DNA from: Verrucomicrobiota bacterium
GTDB lineage: Bacteria > Verrucomicrobiota > Verrucomicrobiia > Chthoniobacterales > Terrimicrobiaceae
DNA length: 36,725 nucleotides
NCBI GenBank assembly: GCA_009886045.1
Contig: VFJO01000268.1
Span: 1 to 36,725, forward strand
Reading direction: 5' to 3'
In this document: piece by piece, positions 1 to 8,268 of the stretch
Layout of the letters: every line of letters begins with the position of its first letter
Numbering within the stretch: the first letter of the stretch is position 1
Position numbers and translations under genes: made by a program
The notes under the pieces: generated by a model
Databases searched by the model: none
Seen by the model: only the letters and a program-made list of their open reading frames with translations
What the model was told of the DNA's origin: nothing

Positions 1-1641
1 ATCCACGCCGGCGGCTCGAAGTTTCTCGGCTTCTGCGCTGAATTTCGTGCGGGCGAGGATCGTGATGGAGGGGTTTCTTTCGCGTACGAATTGGATGGCT
101 CCTGCTATATCGGGAGTGGCAGGGAAGGTGAAGGCGACAAGTCGCGCCTGCGGTATGCTGCAGAGGTCCCAGACTTCCGGTTGCCGAGCATCTGCAAACA
201 ACGCCGCCAGCCCGTTGCTGTGAAGCTCGTGAATCGCTTGGGCGTTCAGATCAATGACGAGGGAGGGAATTCCCTCATTGGCCAAGGAGGAGGCAAGACT
301 ACGTCCGATCGGGCCATAGCCGCAGATGATGGCGTGATCGGTGAGCCCGCGCACACGCTGGGCCGGGGGCAACGTGGCCGGAGGGTGCCAGCCGAGTTTC
401 CCGGAGTGCCTGTGCAGCCAGTTTCCAAGAGGTTGGGCAAAGCGCATGAGCACTGGCACCATGGCCATGGATAGCGCCATCGCGGCCATGAGTGAGTCGC
501 TTACGACACTGGGCCATGCGGTGAGGTCGGAGGTTTTTGTGAGGAGTACGAGGGAGAATTCCCCAGCGCTGCCGAGTCCGATGGCGGCAAACGCGGCCGC
601 GCGCCAGCTTAGTCCCATGACGCGTGCAATGATGCCGACCAAGAGTGTTTTTCCAAGAATGATGGCTGCGGTGAGCGTTAAAATGATCTGCCACGATGCA
701 ATGGCTTCGCGCAGGTCGATGCCAAGACCGACCGAGACGAAGAAAATTGTCAGAAACAAATCTTTAATCGGAGCGATGTCCGAGAGAATGCGGTGCTTGT
801 AGATGCATTCGCTGACGGCCAAGCCTGCGACGAAGGCCCCCAGAACGAGGCTCAGGTCCATAATTGCTGCAAGGAATGCTACTCCCACACAAAGCCCCGC
901 CACTGTTAAAGTAAAAAGTTCTTGGCTCCTAGTGTCTGCAACGGCTTTGAGCAAGCGCGGGATCACGTATCGAGCAAGAGCCACAGCGATCACCACGAAT
1001 GCCACGCCTTTTCCAAGAGTCACTGCGAGCAAGGGCGCAACAGATCCTCCATTTTCGGCCGTGACGAAGAGGGCGGGCATGAGAACAAGAAATACGATAA
1101 TGAAAATATCCTGAAAAATCGCGATACCGAGCGCGAGGCGTGCGCCGGAACTCGCTGAGATGCCGAGATCATGATAGAGTTTCACACTGATCGCTGTGGA
1201 ACTCAGCGCGCATGCCACGGAGACGACTGCGACGAGTGGCCAGTCGAGGCCAAACAACAATCTGGCAGTCAGTCCCGCCCCGAGCATGGTCACCCCCACC
1301 TGCACAGAGCCACCGACAAAAGCAAAGCGGCGGAGATGCCGCAGCTCGCCGAGGGAAAATTCCATTCCAAGCACAAACAGCAGGAGCATGACTCCGACAT
1401 CTGACATCGAAGCAATCGCCTCCCTTGCCTCAGGCCCTGCTACCCTCTCAAGCAGACCGCTATTTGCGATTGCCAATCCGCAGAGAAAGTAGGCGACGAG
1501 GAGCGACTGGCGAAGTTTGAGAAGAACCAGCGAGGCCAAGACGACGCCGACGAGCATGAACGCCAACAAAGAAAACATTGGTGGCACACCCGTCGCAGCA
1601 ACTGGCAGAACTCCGCCCGTCTGGTTGATCAACTGTTGCAT
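1..1641 (-). CDS. CPA2-family cation/proton antiporter with RCK domain (C-terminus cut by window edge)
   Basis: Only the first 547 codons are in the window; the frame is open to base 1. The N-terminal ~390 residues are a run of hydrophobic helices typical of monovalent cation:proton antiporter-2 proteins (KefB/KefC/YbaL type), including the helix signature GSAGEFSLVLL. They are followed by an RCK_N/TrkA-N Rossmann domain that begins HAIICGYGPIGRSLA, with the dinucleotide-binding GxGxxG. The family exchanges K+ or Na+ for H+ across the inner membrane, gated by nucleotide or thiol binding to the RCK domain. The ATG at 1641 was chosen because a GGAGG sits six bases upstream. It lies 60 bases after the lipoprotein stop on the same strand, so the two may be cotranscribed. 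The transported ion cannot be read from the sequence. Confidence 0.9.
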   Translation of the reverse strand, partial: MQQLINQTGGVLPVAATGVPPMFSLLAFMLVGVVLASLVLLKLRQSLLVAYFLCGLAIANSGLLERVAGPEAREAIASMSDVGVMLLLFVLGMEFSLGELRHLRRFAFVGGSVQVGVTMLGAGLTARLLFGLDWPLVAVVSVACALSSTAISVKLYHDLGISASSGARLALGIAIFQDIFIIVFLVLMPALFVTAENGGSVAPLLAVTLGKGVAFVVIAVALARYVIPRLLKAVADTRSQELFTLTVAGLCVGVAFLAAIMDLSLVLGAFVAGLAVSECIYKHRILSDIAPIKDLFLTIFFVSVGLGIDLREAIASWQIILTLTAAIILGKTLLVGIIARVMGLSWRAAAFAAIGLGSAGEFSLVLLTKTSDLTAWPSVVSDSLMAAMALSMAMVPVLMRFAQPLGNWLHRHSGKLGWHPPATLPPAQRVRGLTDHAIICGYGPIGRSLASSLANEGIPSLVIDLNAQAIHELHSNGLAALFADARQPEVWDLCSIPQARLVAFTFPATPDIAGAIQFVRERNPSITILARTKFSAEAEKLRAAGVD

Positions 1642-1701
1642 CGCTGCCTCCAAGTTCGCTTGGCAAGCGGGTTTTAGCGAGGCGAAGATTTCCTGCGTTG
1701 A

Positions 1702-2235
1702 CTATTTGTAGCGGATGATCGAGGCATCGATCGAATGCAGGGTGAGCATTCCGACGCTCATGTAGCCTGGATTGAAGACGGGAATGTATGTCGTGGACGT
1801 ACTGGTGCCATATTCCGAGCGGGAGCCTGGACTGCTTGGTCCGCAATACTTTGTATTTGCGACTCCGGCACTGTAAGTTGTCACAGGAAAATAGGACGTG
1901 TAGCCCGGCACATAGTAGTTATATGGACGTCGCTCAGTGTCCTCGTGGAGCATGATGGCGGCGTCTCCGCCATGAAGGCGCGTGTTGTATTGAATCGCGC
2001 GGATCATGAAGCTGTAACGGGCATTCGCGGTGAAGGAGAGCCTGCCGATCACTGTGTAAGGGCGATCGGGCGGTTTCGAGAAGATGGGAACACTGTATTC
2101 CTTCGGTTTGGGAGGAAACACCCGTGCGGTGGACGGGCGGTAAAACTGAGAGGTGGAGGAAACCGACTCGCAACCGATCAGCAGCAGGGCGAAAAACAGA
2201 AGCGGCAACAGGTGATGGGTGGCAAACTTGGTCAT
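1702..2235 (-). CDS. Small secreted lipoprotein, unknown function
   Basis: A 177-residue protein with a lipoprotein signal peptide: basic start, hydrophobic stretch LLPLLFFALLLIG, then Cys22 in a lipobox (LIGC). The mature part carries a segment IGRLSF...GGDAAIMLHEDTE, which resembles small envelope lipoproteins whose 'GADA' helix follows a strand, and then a Tyr/Ser/Thr-rich C-terminal tail with little predicted helix. The ATG at 2235 is preferred to an in-frame TTG at 2253 because it gives a normal short signal peptide; neither has a strong ribosome site. No catalytic motif is visible. It sits directly upstream of the antiporter on the same strand. Probably anchored in the outer membrane or periplasm; function unknown. 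Confidence 0.75.
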   Translation of the reverse strand: MTKFATHHLLPLLFFALLLIGCESVSSTSQFYRPSTARVFPPKPKEYSVPIFSKPPDRPYTVIGRLSFTANARYSFMIRAIQYNTRLHGGDAAIMLHEDTERRPYNYYVPGYTSYFPVTTYSAGVANTKYCGPSSPGSRSEYGTSTSTTYIPVFNPGYMSVGMLTLHSIDASIIRYK

Positions 2236-2287
2236 GCTTACTTTCGACAGCAATGTGTGGGCTCTCGTTCGGAATATGAGTTTTTTT

Positions 2288-2311
2288 GACAGGAGGACAG
2301 GAGGACAGGAT
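2288..2311. repeat. Short tandem repeat, GACAGGAG x3
   Basis: Three adjacent 8-base units, GACAGGAG, GACAGGAG and GACAGGAT, lie in the spacer between rfbA and the lipoprotein gene. Their purine-rich character could mimic a ribosome site on the plus strand, but no credible plus-strand gene follows. Confidence 0.6.
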
Positions 2312-2370
2312 TCACAAGAAAGCTTACGGGGATGGTTGATGGCGGAAAAATGTTATCCGCATCGATACCT

Positions 2371-2398
2371 AACCTCTCTCTGTGTCCTCTGTGGTTAA
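2371..2398. repeat. Intergenic 'CTCTGTG' repeat-like element
   Basis: A C/T-rich stretch bounded by AACC and GGTT, containing CTCTGTGTCCTCTGTGG, lies just past the rfbA stop. From memory, very similar phrases (ACCACAGAGGACACAGAG on the other strand) recur between genes in many environmental bacterial genomes. Only one copy is in the window, so its repeat status rests on that recollection. Confidence 0.35.
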
Positions 2399-2414
2399 TC
2401 CTTCTGCTTCGACA

Positions 2415-3296
2415 TTATTTCAGAAGCCGTCGCAGATACGCACCGTAACTCGATTTGCCGAGGCGGGTGATCTGGGCTTGCAGGCCGGCTTGGTCGATCC
2501 ATTCATTTCGCAGGGCGATTTCTTCAAGGCATGCGATTTTGAGGCCCTGACGACGCTCGATCACGCTGACGAACTCGGCGGCTTCGAGGAGCGATTCGTG
2601 TGTGCCGGTGTCGAGCCATGCCGTGCCTCGGCCGAGGAGTTCGACTTGGAGTTTGCCCTCCTCAAGGTAAATCCGGTTCAGGTCGGTGATCTCGAGTTCC
2701 CCGCGCGCGGAGGGCTTCAAATCGCTGGCCAGAGCGACGACCCGATCGTCGTAAAAATAAAGCCCCGGAACGGCAAAGTTCGACTTTGGCTTTGCAGGCT
2801 TTTCTTCAATCGAGAGCACTCGTCCATCAGGAGCGAATTCCACCACCCCGTAGGCTGTGGGGTCTGCGACATGATAGCCAAAAATCGTGGCCCCCTCGGG
2901 CTGGGCGTCTGCACTCTCGATGGCCTCGACAAAATTTTGCCCATAAAAAATATTATCACCGAGAACGAGGGCGGACGGGGCTTTTCCAACGAAGTCCGCA
3001 CCGATGTGGAAGGCCTGTGCAAGCCCCTCGGGACGCGGCTGTGCAGCATAACTCAGGGAAATGCCAAACTGGCTGCCGTCCCCCAGTAACCGCTGAAAAA
3101 GCGGCAAATCCTCCGGCGTCGAAATGAGCAGAATCTCGCGAATCCCAGCCAACATGAGCACGGAGAGCGGATAGTAAACCATCGGCTTGTCATACACGGG
3201 CATGAGTTGCTTGCTCACCGCAATCGTGAGCGGATACAGCCGCGTGCCGGATCCCCCGGCGAGAATGATGCCTTTGCGTGGTATAGGATTTTGCAT
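2415..3296 (-). CDS. rfbA: Glucose-1-phosphate thymidylyltransferase RmlA/RfbA
   Basis: Catalyses dTTP + glucose-1-phosphate to dTDP-glucose + PPi, the first step of dTDP-L-rhamnose and related dTDP-sugar synthesis, in the cytoplasm. The 293-residue length matches the family. The N-terminal nucleotidyltransferase signature [16 protein letters not shown] (about residues 9-24) is followed by [17 protein letters not shown], the LGDNIF motif and [10 protein letters not shown], all standard for RmlA. The start ATG at 3296 places the signature where expected. It stands alone: rfbB, rfbC and rfbD are not in the window. Its product could feed the envelope glycan genes near 14-19 kb, though nothing links them physically. 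No terminator was recognised after it. Confidence 0.95.
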   Translation of the reverse strand: MQNPIPRKGIILAGGSGTRLYPLTIAVSKQLMPVYDKPMVYYPLSVLMLAGIREILLISTPEDLPLFQRLLGDGSQFGISLSYAAQPRPEGLAQAFHIGADFVGKAPSALVLGDNIFYGQNFVEAIESADAQPEGATIFGYHVADPTAYGVVEFAPDGRVLSIEEKPAKPKSNFAVPGLYFYDDRVVALASDLKPSARGELEITDLNRIYLEEGKLQVELLGRGTAWLDTGTHESLLEAAEFVSVIERRQGLKIACLEEIALRNEWIDQAGLQAQITRLGKSSYGAYLRRLLK

Positions 3297-3404
3297 GTCG
3301 ATAATGAAGTAGGGAATGGGTAAAGATAGAATCCAGAAAGCGAAGTTTCAGTTTCATAAAGATTTGTCTATTGGGTGACAAGCTCGGTTCAGCTGAATCT
3401 TGTT

Positions 3405-3459
3405 TAAGATAAAATCTTATTGAATTGCACAGATTTTTCAAATAATGACTTTTTAGTCA
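3405..3459 (+). promoter_or_regulatory. Two small inverted repeats in the leader of the 3475 gene
   Basis: TAAGAT-AAA-ATCTTA (3405-3419) and TGACT-TTTT-AGTCA (3446-3459) are perfect inverted repeats in the A+T-rich spacer before the gene starting at 3475. The second ends 15 bases before the ATG, where a ribosome site would lie, and no Shine-Dalgarno sequence is seen. They could be operators or RNA hairpins affecting translation. A+T richness makes short palindromes likely by chance. Confidence 0.3.
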
Positions 3460-3474
3460 CTCATCATTCCTTCC

Positions 3475-5430
3475 ATGAAAATTGCCTGCTTTTTGTCTTG
3501 TTTGTTTGTTCTACCGGTTCTCCATGCGCAACAGGAACCAATTTCTCAATTGAGCTTACCTGGGAGCACTGCACCAAGCCCTATAATGAATCAACCAGTA
3601 GTTATTTCTACTTTTGAAAATGTGGAAATGGAGCGCCTTCGTATAGCAGAGGAAAGTGCTAAAGCAGAAAGAGACGAGCTTGATTTTCAAAAACAGGTTG
3701 CCTCTATCCAAAAAAAACTTGCAGAAGCCTCTGCAAGCACGATAGTTCCAGAAAGCCTTCCGACCGATTACAGGTCTTTCTTAAGTGCAAAGGCGGGTGA
3801 TATTCAAAAAAGCGCCGAGTATTATGCGGAACTAAAATCAGTGCTGAACGATCTTTTGCCGAACAGTCCTTACAAAGCCAGAACAACTTCGGACTCATCA
3901 AATCCTCTTCGGGCCTCAGAAAAATTGGCCAAACTATCAAATTATCCAGAGGATGGTGACATTTCCCGCACTATTTCTGGCCAGATTTCTTCATTGAGCG
4001 GTGGGCGAGTAGATGATCAACGTCGGCAATTGGAAATAAACCGCGAACTTCAGCGTCTTACCGCTGAGAGAAAGCGTCTTGAGTGGAATCTTAAAATGTC
4101 CTACAGCCCAAATTTGGTTGATGGAAAAACATCTTCCACTGAGGATGAGCGACAATTTGTTCGTCAACAGATTGATGATGTGAAAGCAGAAGTAAAGCGT
4201 TGCGAAGATGAAAAAAAATCTCTTTCCCATCTTGTCACAACAGAGACTCGCAAGTTTCAATTTCAGCAGTTCATAATTGAGTTAGCTTTACAGCAGAGAT
4301 ATATACATTCTCTTATTGCTTGTGGTTTTTACCGTTCCTCTTTTAAGGGGGGAGATCTGAACCTTAACAAAGATGCTTATCCTTCGGGCCGCCCTGCTCA
4401 GGGTAGTGGCAGTGAGAATACTCCTTCTGTTCAATCTGCTGGCGGCGCACCAACTCCACTGCCCGTTATATCTACGATTACTGGAATGGAAGCTTTTCTT
4501 CAAAATCGCATCCGCGATTCCATTCAGGAAAGGGAATCCATCGACAATATGCTCCTCGAAAACCAACTCGGCGCCGCCGAGAGTCTTCTCCGCAAAATGG
4601 TGCTTACAGCCAAATATCAACCCGAACTCCAAACTATATCATTTCAAAGTCGCCAGACCATATTACAAAGCGGTCGAAAATTGCGTCAAATTTCAGATGC
4701 CGTTAATGCAAAGGATTACAATGAAATTCTGAAATTGGTTGATTCAATCGAAGCAAATGAACCTCTTGCTGGGATGGCCGATCTCAAGTCTTTTGCTAAT
4801 GAGCATCCTCGGAAGGCTTTTCACTGGGCCCGTCAAGCGGAACTTGCAATGAAAGCGGGTGATAAAAAAACTATGTCCTCCCTTATGGATATTGCAATTC
4901 GTAGAGCACCGTTGGATCAGGAAGTTGCGCAAAAAATTCAATCTATTCAGGAAAATGCGCAAAGTAACAATGATCTCTTAGTGGAGTTAAAGAAAATCGT
5001 TTCGGCCGGCGATTATCGCACTTCCTTCGAAAGAATGAATGAATTTGTTCCACTTGCGCAGTCGGCAAATACAGATTCCAAATTGAAAGATGATTACGAG
5101 AAACTTATCGAACGTGAAAAATCACTTCGAGTAGCGATTGAAAAAACTGATTCTCTTGAAAGTAAAGGCCTCATGCCTGAAGCGTGGATCGAGTTAAATA
5201 CTCTGCCCCAAGCTATCGTAAATGATGTTCGTATTTTAGAGCGCAAGAATCGAATTTCAGTTGAATGCCCAAAATTTATTAAAGCTTATCACAAAGCAAC
5301 AAATCATGAGCGTGAGAATCAGTCTGCTAAAGCCTTAGCTTGGTATCTTAATGCCCTTGTCGAATCACCAAGCAATAACGCGATTATTAGCAAAATCAAC
5401 TTGTTAGGTGGGGACATCCTTAAAAACTAA
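3475..5430 (+). CDS. Exported coiled-coil/TPR-like protein, unknown function
   Basis: A 651-residue protein that I do not recognise. It starts with a clear signal peptide (MKIACFLSCLFVLPVLHA, cleavage likely after residue 18), so it is exported. Two charged heptad-like regions, around residues 45-90 and 190-260, look like coiled coils. A low-complexity linker rich in Ser, Gly and Pro falls near 305-330. The C-terminal half is all-helical, with TPR-like segments (for example AFHWARQAELAMKAGDKK and AKALAWYLNALVESPSN). The gene is distinctly A+T-rich, with many AAA, GAA and ATT codons, unlike rfbA before it and the genes after 5868. The next gene begins five bases after its stop, so the two form a unit. 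A periplasmic or outer-membrane-associated scaffold is a guess. Confidence 0.8.
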   Translation: MKIACFLSCLFVLPVLHAQQEPISQLSLPGSTAPSPIMNQPVVISTFENVEMERLRIAEESAKAERDELDFQKQVASIQKKLAEASASTIVPESLPTDYRSFLSAKAGDIQKSAEYYAELKSVLNDLLPNSPYKARTTSDSSNPLRASEKLAKLSNYPEDGDISRTISGQISSLSGGRVDDQRRQLEINRELQRLTAERKRLEWNLKMSYSPNLVDGKTSSTEDERQFVRQQIDDVKAEVKRCEDEKKSLSHLVTTETRKFQFQQFIIELALQQRYIHSLIACGFYRSSFKGGDLNLNKDAYPSGRPAQGSGSENTPSVQSAGGAPTPLPVISTITGMEAFLQNRIRDSIQERESIDNMLLENQLGAAESLLRKMVLTAKYQPELQTISFQSRQTILQSGRKLRQISDAVNAKDYNEILKLVDSIEANEPLAGMADLKSFANEHPRKAFHWARQAELAMKAGDKKTMSSLMDIAIRRAPLDQEVAQKIQSIQENAQSNNDLLVELKKIVSAGDYRTSFERMNEFVPLAQSANTDSKLKDDYEKLIEREKSLRVAIEKTDSLESKGLMPEAWIELNTLPQAIVNDVRILERKNRISVECPKFIKAYHKATNHERENQSAKALAWYLNALVESPSNNAIISKINLLGGDILKN

Positions 5431-5435
5431 TACCC

Positions 5436-5828
5436 ATGGCACGCACAAAAAAATTCCTACTTGGAAAAAATTACATATTTCTGTTAGTCATTGGGCTAAC
5501 AGGTTTAATTTGTTTTTTTATGTTTAATTTGGACTTATCACAGAGGTTTTCCCAGCTTCCTGAATTTCCTGTGGAAAATTATCTGGAAAAAAACAGTATC
5601 ATTGGTAGAGAGGATTTTAGATTAGAAGGAAAAATAGAAAACATTCTGTTTAGATCGGACGACGGCAAGACTTTTTTAGTGTCTGTAAAACCTGTTAATT
5701 CGGATTACTTACTTCCCGTCGTAATTTCTTCGCAAAAAAAATCTATTCAGCGCGAGCAGATTCTAATCATGAAACTTCACACAGATAGCAGTGAATTAAT
5801 AAAATGCGAGGACTACGATTCGAAATAA
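5436..5828 (+). CDS. Small single-pass membrane protein, unknown function
   Basis: 130 residues: a basic N-terminus (MARTKKFLLGKN), one strong transmembrane helix (YIFLLVIGLTGLICFFMF, about residues 13-31), then about 95 residues that should lie in the periplasm. The soluble part has alternating beta-like stretches (EGKIENILFRSDDGKTFLVSV) and no known motif. It follows the 651-residue exported protein by five bases and shares its A+T-rich composition, so the pair are probably cotranscribed and may act together at the envelope. The segment EGKIENI...LVSVKPV could be a small OB-like or beta-barrel fold, but that is speculation. Confidence 0.75.
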   Translation: MARTKKFLLGKNYIFLLVIGLTGLICFFMFNLDLSQRFSQLPEFPVENYLEKNSIIGREDFRLEGKIENILFRSDDGKTFLVSVKPVNSDYLLPVVISSQKKSIQREQILIMKLHTDSSELIKCEDYDSK

Positions 5829-5867
5829 TTTTTGAGACTTCTAAAGTTTGCTTGTTTTCAGGATCAG

Positions 5868-6518
5868 CTAAGGTAGTGCAAGCGCAGTGTCATCCACCGG
5901 AGCGACAGATCCATTGAAAAACCAAGCCAGGCGCTTGGGGGTGTGGACGGGTTTGGAAGGTGTGTTTGCCGCCCATGAGGCGCCTTTGACGCGGGGATGG
6001 AGGGTGTCGGCGTCGGAGAATCCCCAGGCTTGTGCTGGGATGGCTGCAAGTTTGAGGGGCTGGCTGGCTGGAGATGTGGCCAGATTTCCCCAGGGGACGA
6101 GTGTGTGGTCGGCGTCCCGGATGCTCATATTCACAACGAAGGTTCTGGCGGAATCAAGAAACGATGTGCTCACGGTCTTGCGGTAGGCGGGCGGGACGAA
6201 GAGGGGTTCGACTTTTGGCGTGGTGGGAGTGGGAATGCCGAGATATGAAGCCAACTCACGCACGAACCGTCCGCTGCGCGCAGGGTCAAATTGCGCCATT
6301 TGCCCGGGCCAGAGCGGGCCGGGGAGCTTGCCGTCGTTGTCGGCAGCGAAAAGTGTGATGCCTGTCCCGATCTGCCTCATGTTAGAGATGGCCCTGGAGC
6401 GGTCGGAGGAGGCTCCAAGTTTTGAGAGGCCGCCCAGCGAGAGCGCTGCAAGAATGGCGATCACGGCCAAGACAACGAGCAACTCCACGAGTGTGAAGCC
6501 TCCGTGCAGCGTTCTCAC
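5868..6518 (-). CDS. Type II secretion/type IV pilin-like protein (pseudopilin N-terminus)
   Basis: 216 residues with a classical class III signal. A short leader ends in Gly7, followed by FTLVELLVVLAVIAILAAL with Glu at position +5 of the mature protein, the substrate pattern of prepilin peptidase PilD/GspO. The rest (SNMRQIGTGITLFAADNDGKLPGP and onward) matches the xcpT/pseudopilin-like proteins that are abundant in Verrucomicrobiota and Planctomycetota. These are usually scattered singly and of unknown role, not parts of a full secretion operon. Its ATG at 6518 overlaps the stop of the sugar dehydrogenase (ATGA), implying translational coupling. No pilin assembly genes are in the window. 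Confidence 0.88.
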   Translation of the reverse strand: MRTLHGGFTLVELLVVLAVIAILAALSLGGLSKLGASSDRSRAISNMRQIGTGITLFAADNDGKLPGPLWPGQMAQFDPARSGRFVRELASYLGIPTPTTPKVEPLFVPPAYRKTVSTSFLDSARTFVVNMSIRDADHTLVPWGNLATSPASQPLKLAAIPAQAWGFSDADTLHPRVKGASWAANTPSKPVHTPKRLAWFFNGSVAPVDDTALALP

Positions 6519-7933
6519 TCTGCCGGCACCAACCGCACGATGCGGTCGGGTTGGTTGAGAACGATGTAAAGGAAGCCATCGGGTCCGGTGCGCACATCGC
6601 GGATGCGGCCGAGACCGGAAAACAAAACCTCATCGGCAACGACTTTTCCATCTTGGACCCGAATGCGGTGAAGCTCGCCACGAAGTCCGCCGGCGAAGAA
6701 GTCGTATTTCCAGTTGGGAAATTTGTCGCCCGTGTAGCAGGCGAGGCCACAAGCGGCGATCGAAGGTGTCCAATGCAGGAGTGGTTGTTCCATGCCCTCT
6801 TTTTCCGTGAGGCCGCCGTTGAGAGGGCTGCCGTCGTAGTTCATGCCATAACAAATGACGGGCCAGCCGTAGTTGGCGCCTTTGCGGATGCGGTTGAACT
6901 CATCCCCGCCGCGCGGGCCGTGTTCGGTGGCGTAGATGGCATGGTCGCGCGGATCGATCGTCATGCCTTGCGGGTTGCGGTGCCCGTAGCTCCAGATGCC
7001 GGGAATCGCGTTTTTGTCGCCAGTGAAGGGATTGTCTTCCGGGATGCGTCCATCTGGGAAAACACGGTATATTTTTCCATTCGGGCGAGTGATGTCTTGC
7101 GCTTGCAGCATCCCTCCGCGCTCGCCGACGATGAAATAAAGATACCCGCCATCGAAGATCATTCGTGTCCCGAAATGGTGCCCGGCAGTCGTGTAAAAAT
7201 CTGGCGCTGCTTGGAAAATGACCTCCTCATCAGTCCAAGTGTGATCACGGATGCGGCCGCGCACGATTTTCAGCATACCGCGTTTTTTCTCTCCCTCGCC
7301 ATCGAGAGGATCCGCAAAAGCCAAGTAAATCCAACCATCGTTCGCGAAGTCGGGGGACGCCGCGACATCGAGCATCCCGCCTTGACCTAATTCGAGAACT
7401 TGCGGGGTTCCGGCAATGGGTTCTGGCAGGAGCTTGCCATCGGAATCCATCAGGCGCAGCGGGCCGGAGCGCTCGGTTATGAGTCGGCTTCCATCGGGAA
7501 GAAAAGCGAGGCTCCAAGGAGTTTTGAGCCCTCCACCTGCCACGGTTTCGATTCTGTAGTCGTGCGCAGAGGATTTCACGACGCCGCCTTCTTTTGGCTG
7601 GGGAGGCGGTGAGGCTTGTGTCCGCGTGGTCTTTTCCTTCTCCCTCAGGAAGACGACGAGTGAGCGGATCTGCTCACCCGAGAGAGTTTTTTCAAAGGCC
7701 GGCATGCTGAGGTCAGGCAGGCCGTGTGAAATCACGCGGGCGATGCCTGCATCGGTGTCGCCGTGCTTCCAGATGCCGTCGGCAAGGTTGCCGCCGAGTC
7801 CGCCTTCAAAGCTGGATCCATGGCAGGAAGCGCAATTTTCGAGATACAGGTCGTTTGCCTTGTCTGGCTTCGCTTGGACACCGATCGCGAGCCCAAAGGA
7901 TGCGGCGATGCATGCTGCGCTACCTGTTTTCAT
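6515..7933 (-). CDS. Cytochrome c-PQQ-dependent aldose sugar dehydrogenase fusion
   Basis: A 472-residue periplasmic oxidoreductase. After a signal peptide (to about residue 22) comes a small cytochrome c domain with CASCH haem-binding residues near 34-38 and a likely axial Met in SMPAF near 76. A short linker leads to a six-bladed beta-propeller of the soluble glucose/sorbosone dehydrogenase (GSDH, YliI-like) family. Family motifs present include GGMLDVAASPDF, AGHHFGTR, SYGHRNPQG and ATEHGPRGGDE. The family uses PQQ to oxidise aldoses; a fused cytochrome would pass electrons to the respiratory chain. It starts 14 bases after the sulfur-carrier stop and is coupled to the pseudopilin gene downstream. 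No PQQ biosynthesis genes are in the window; the substrate is unknown. Confidence 0.9.
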   Translation of the reverse strand: MKTGSAACIAASFGLAIGVQAKPDKANDLYLENCASCHGSSFEGGLGGNLADGIWKHGDTDAGIARVISHGLPDLSMPAFEKTLSGEQIRSLVVFLREKEKTTRTQASPPPQPKEGGVVKSSAHDYRIETVAGGGLKTPWSLAFLPDGSRLITERSGPLRLMDSDGKLLPEPIAGTPQVLELGQGGMLDVAASPDFANDGWIYLAFADPLDGEGEKKRGMLKIVRGRIRDHTWTDEEVIFQAAPDFYTTAGHHFGTRMIFDGGYLYFIVGERGGMLQAQDITRPNGKIYRVFPDGRIPEDNPFTGDKNAIPGIWSYGHRNPQGMTIDPRDHAIYATEHGPRGGDEFNRIRKGANYGWPVICYGMNYDGSPLNGGLTEKEGMEQPLLHWTPSIAACGLACYTGDKFPNWKYDFFAGGLRGELHRIRVQDGKVVADEVLFSGLGRIRDVRTGPDGFLYIVLNQPDRIVRLVPAE

Positions 7934-7947
7934 CGGCCAATGGAGGA

Positions 7948-8223
7948 CTAGCCCCCTGCGATAGCCGGAACAATGCTGATTTCGTCGCCTTCTTTCAATG
8001 GCGTGGCTTTTTCCTCCAGGAAGCGGATGTCTTCATCGTTGACAAAGATATTCACGAAGCGGCGAACGTTTCCGCTCTCATCGCAAATACGCTCGAAGAG
8101 GCCGGGGTAGGCGGTGTTGAGGTTCGTGAGGACTTCGCCGATATTCGCGCCGGTGGCGGGGACGAGTTCCTGCTCATTCGTGAGCTTGCGGAGGGGGGCT
8201 GGGATGCGGACTTGGATGGGCAT
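7948..8223 (-). CDS. MoaD/ThiS-family sulfur carrier protein
   Basis: 91 residues with a ubiquitin-like beta-grasp sequence (PIQVRIPAPLRKL...VNIFVNDEDIRFL...GDEISIVPAIAGG) ending in the di-glycine that is adenylated and thiocarboxylated in this family. Members serve as sulfur donors for molybdopterin (MoaD), thiamine (ThiS), cysteine (CysO) or homocysteine/methionine (HcyS) synthesis. Here it lies 45 bases downstream of thrC and 14 bases upstream of the sugar dehydrogenase on the same strand. No E1-like ThiF/MoeB partner, MoaE, ThiG or JAMM protease is in the window, so its pathway cannot be assigned. Adjacency to threonine synthase hints at amino-acid sulfur metabolism more than at molybdopterin. 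Confidence 0.9.
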   Translation of the reverse strand: MPIQVRIPAPLRKLTNEQELVPATGANIGEVLTNLNTAYPGLFERICDESGNVRRFVNIFVNDEDIRFLEEKATPLKEGDEISIVPAIAGG

Positions 8224-8268
8224 TTTAGTTGTTAGTTTGAAGTTTTCAGCTGTGGCGTGAAGGGAGGT

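Noticed and set aside
2342-2360. GCGGA...TCCGC hairpin as an rfbA terminator
   Set aside because: Only five base pairs, with no T-run in the rfbA direction.
6551-7390. 279-codon plus-strand frame opposite the sugar dehydrogenase
   Set aside because: Antisense shadow of a high-GC3 gene; no protein-like pattern.
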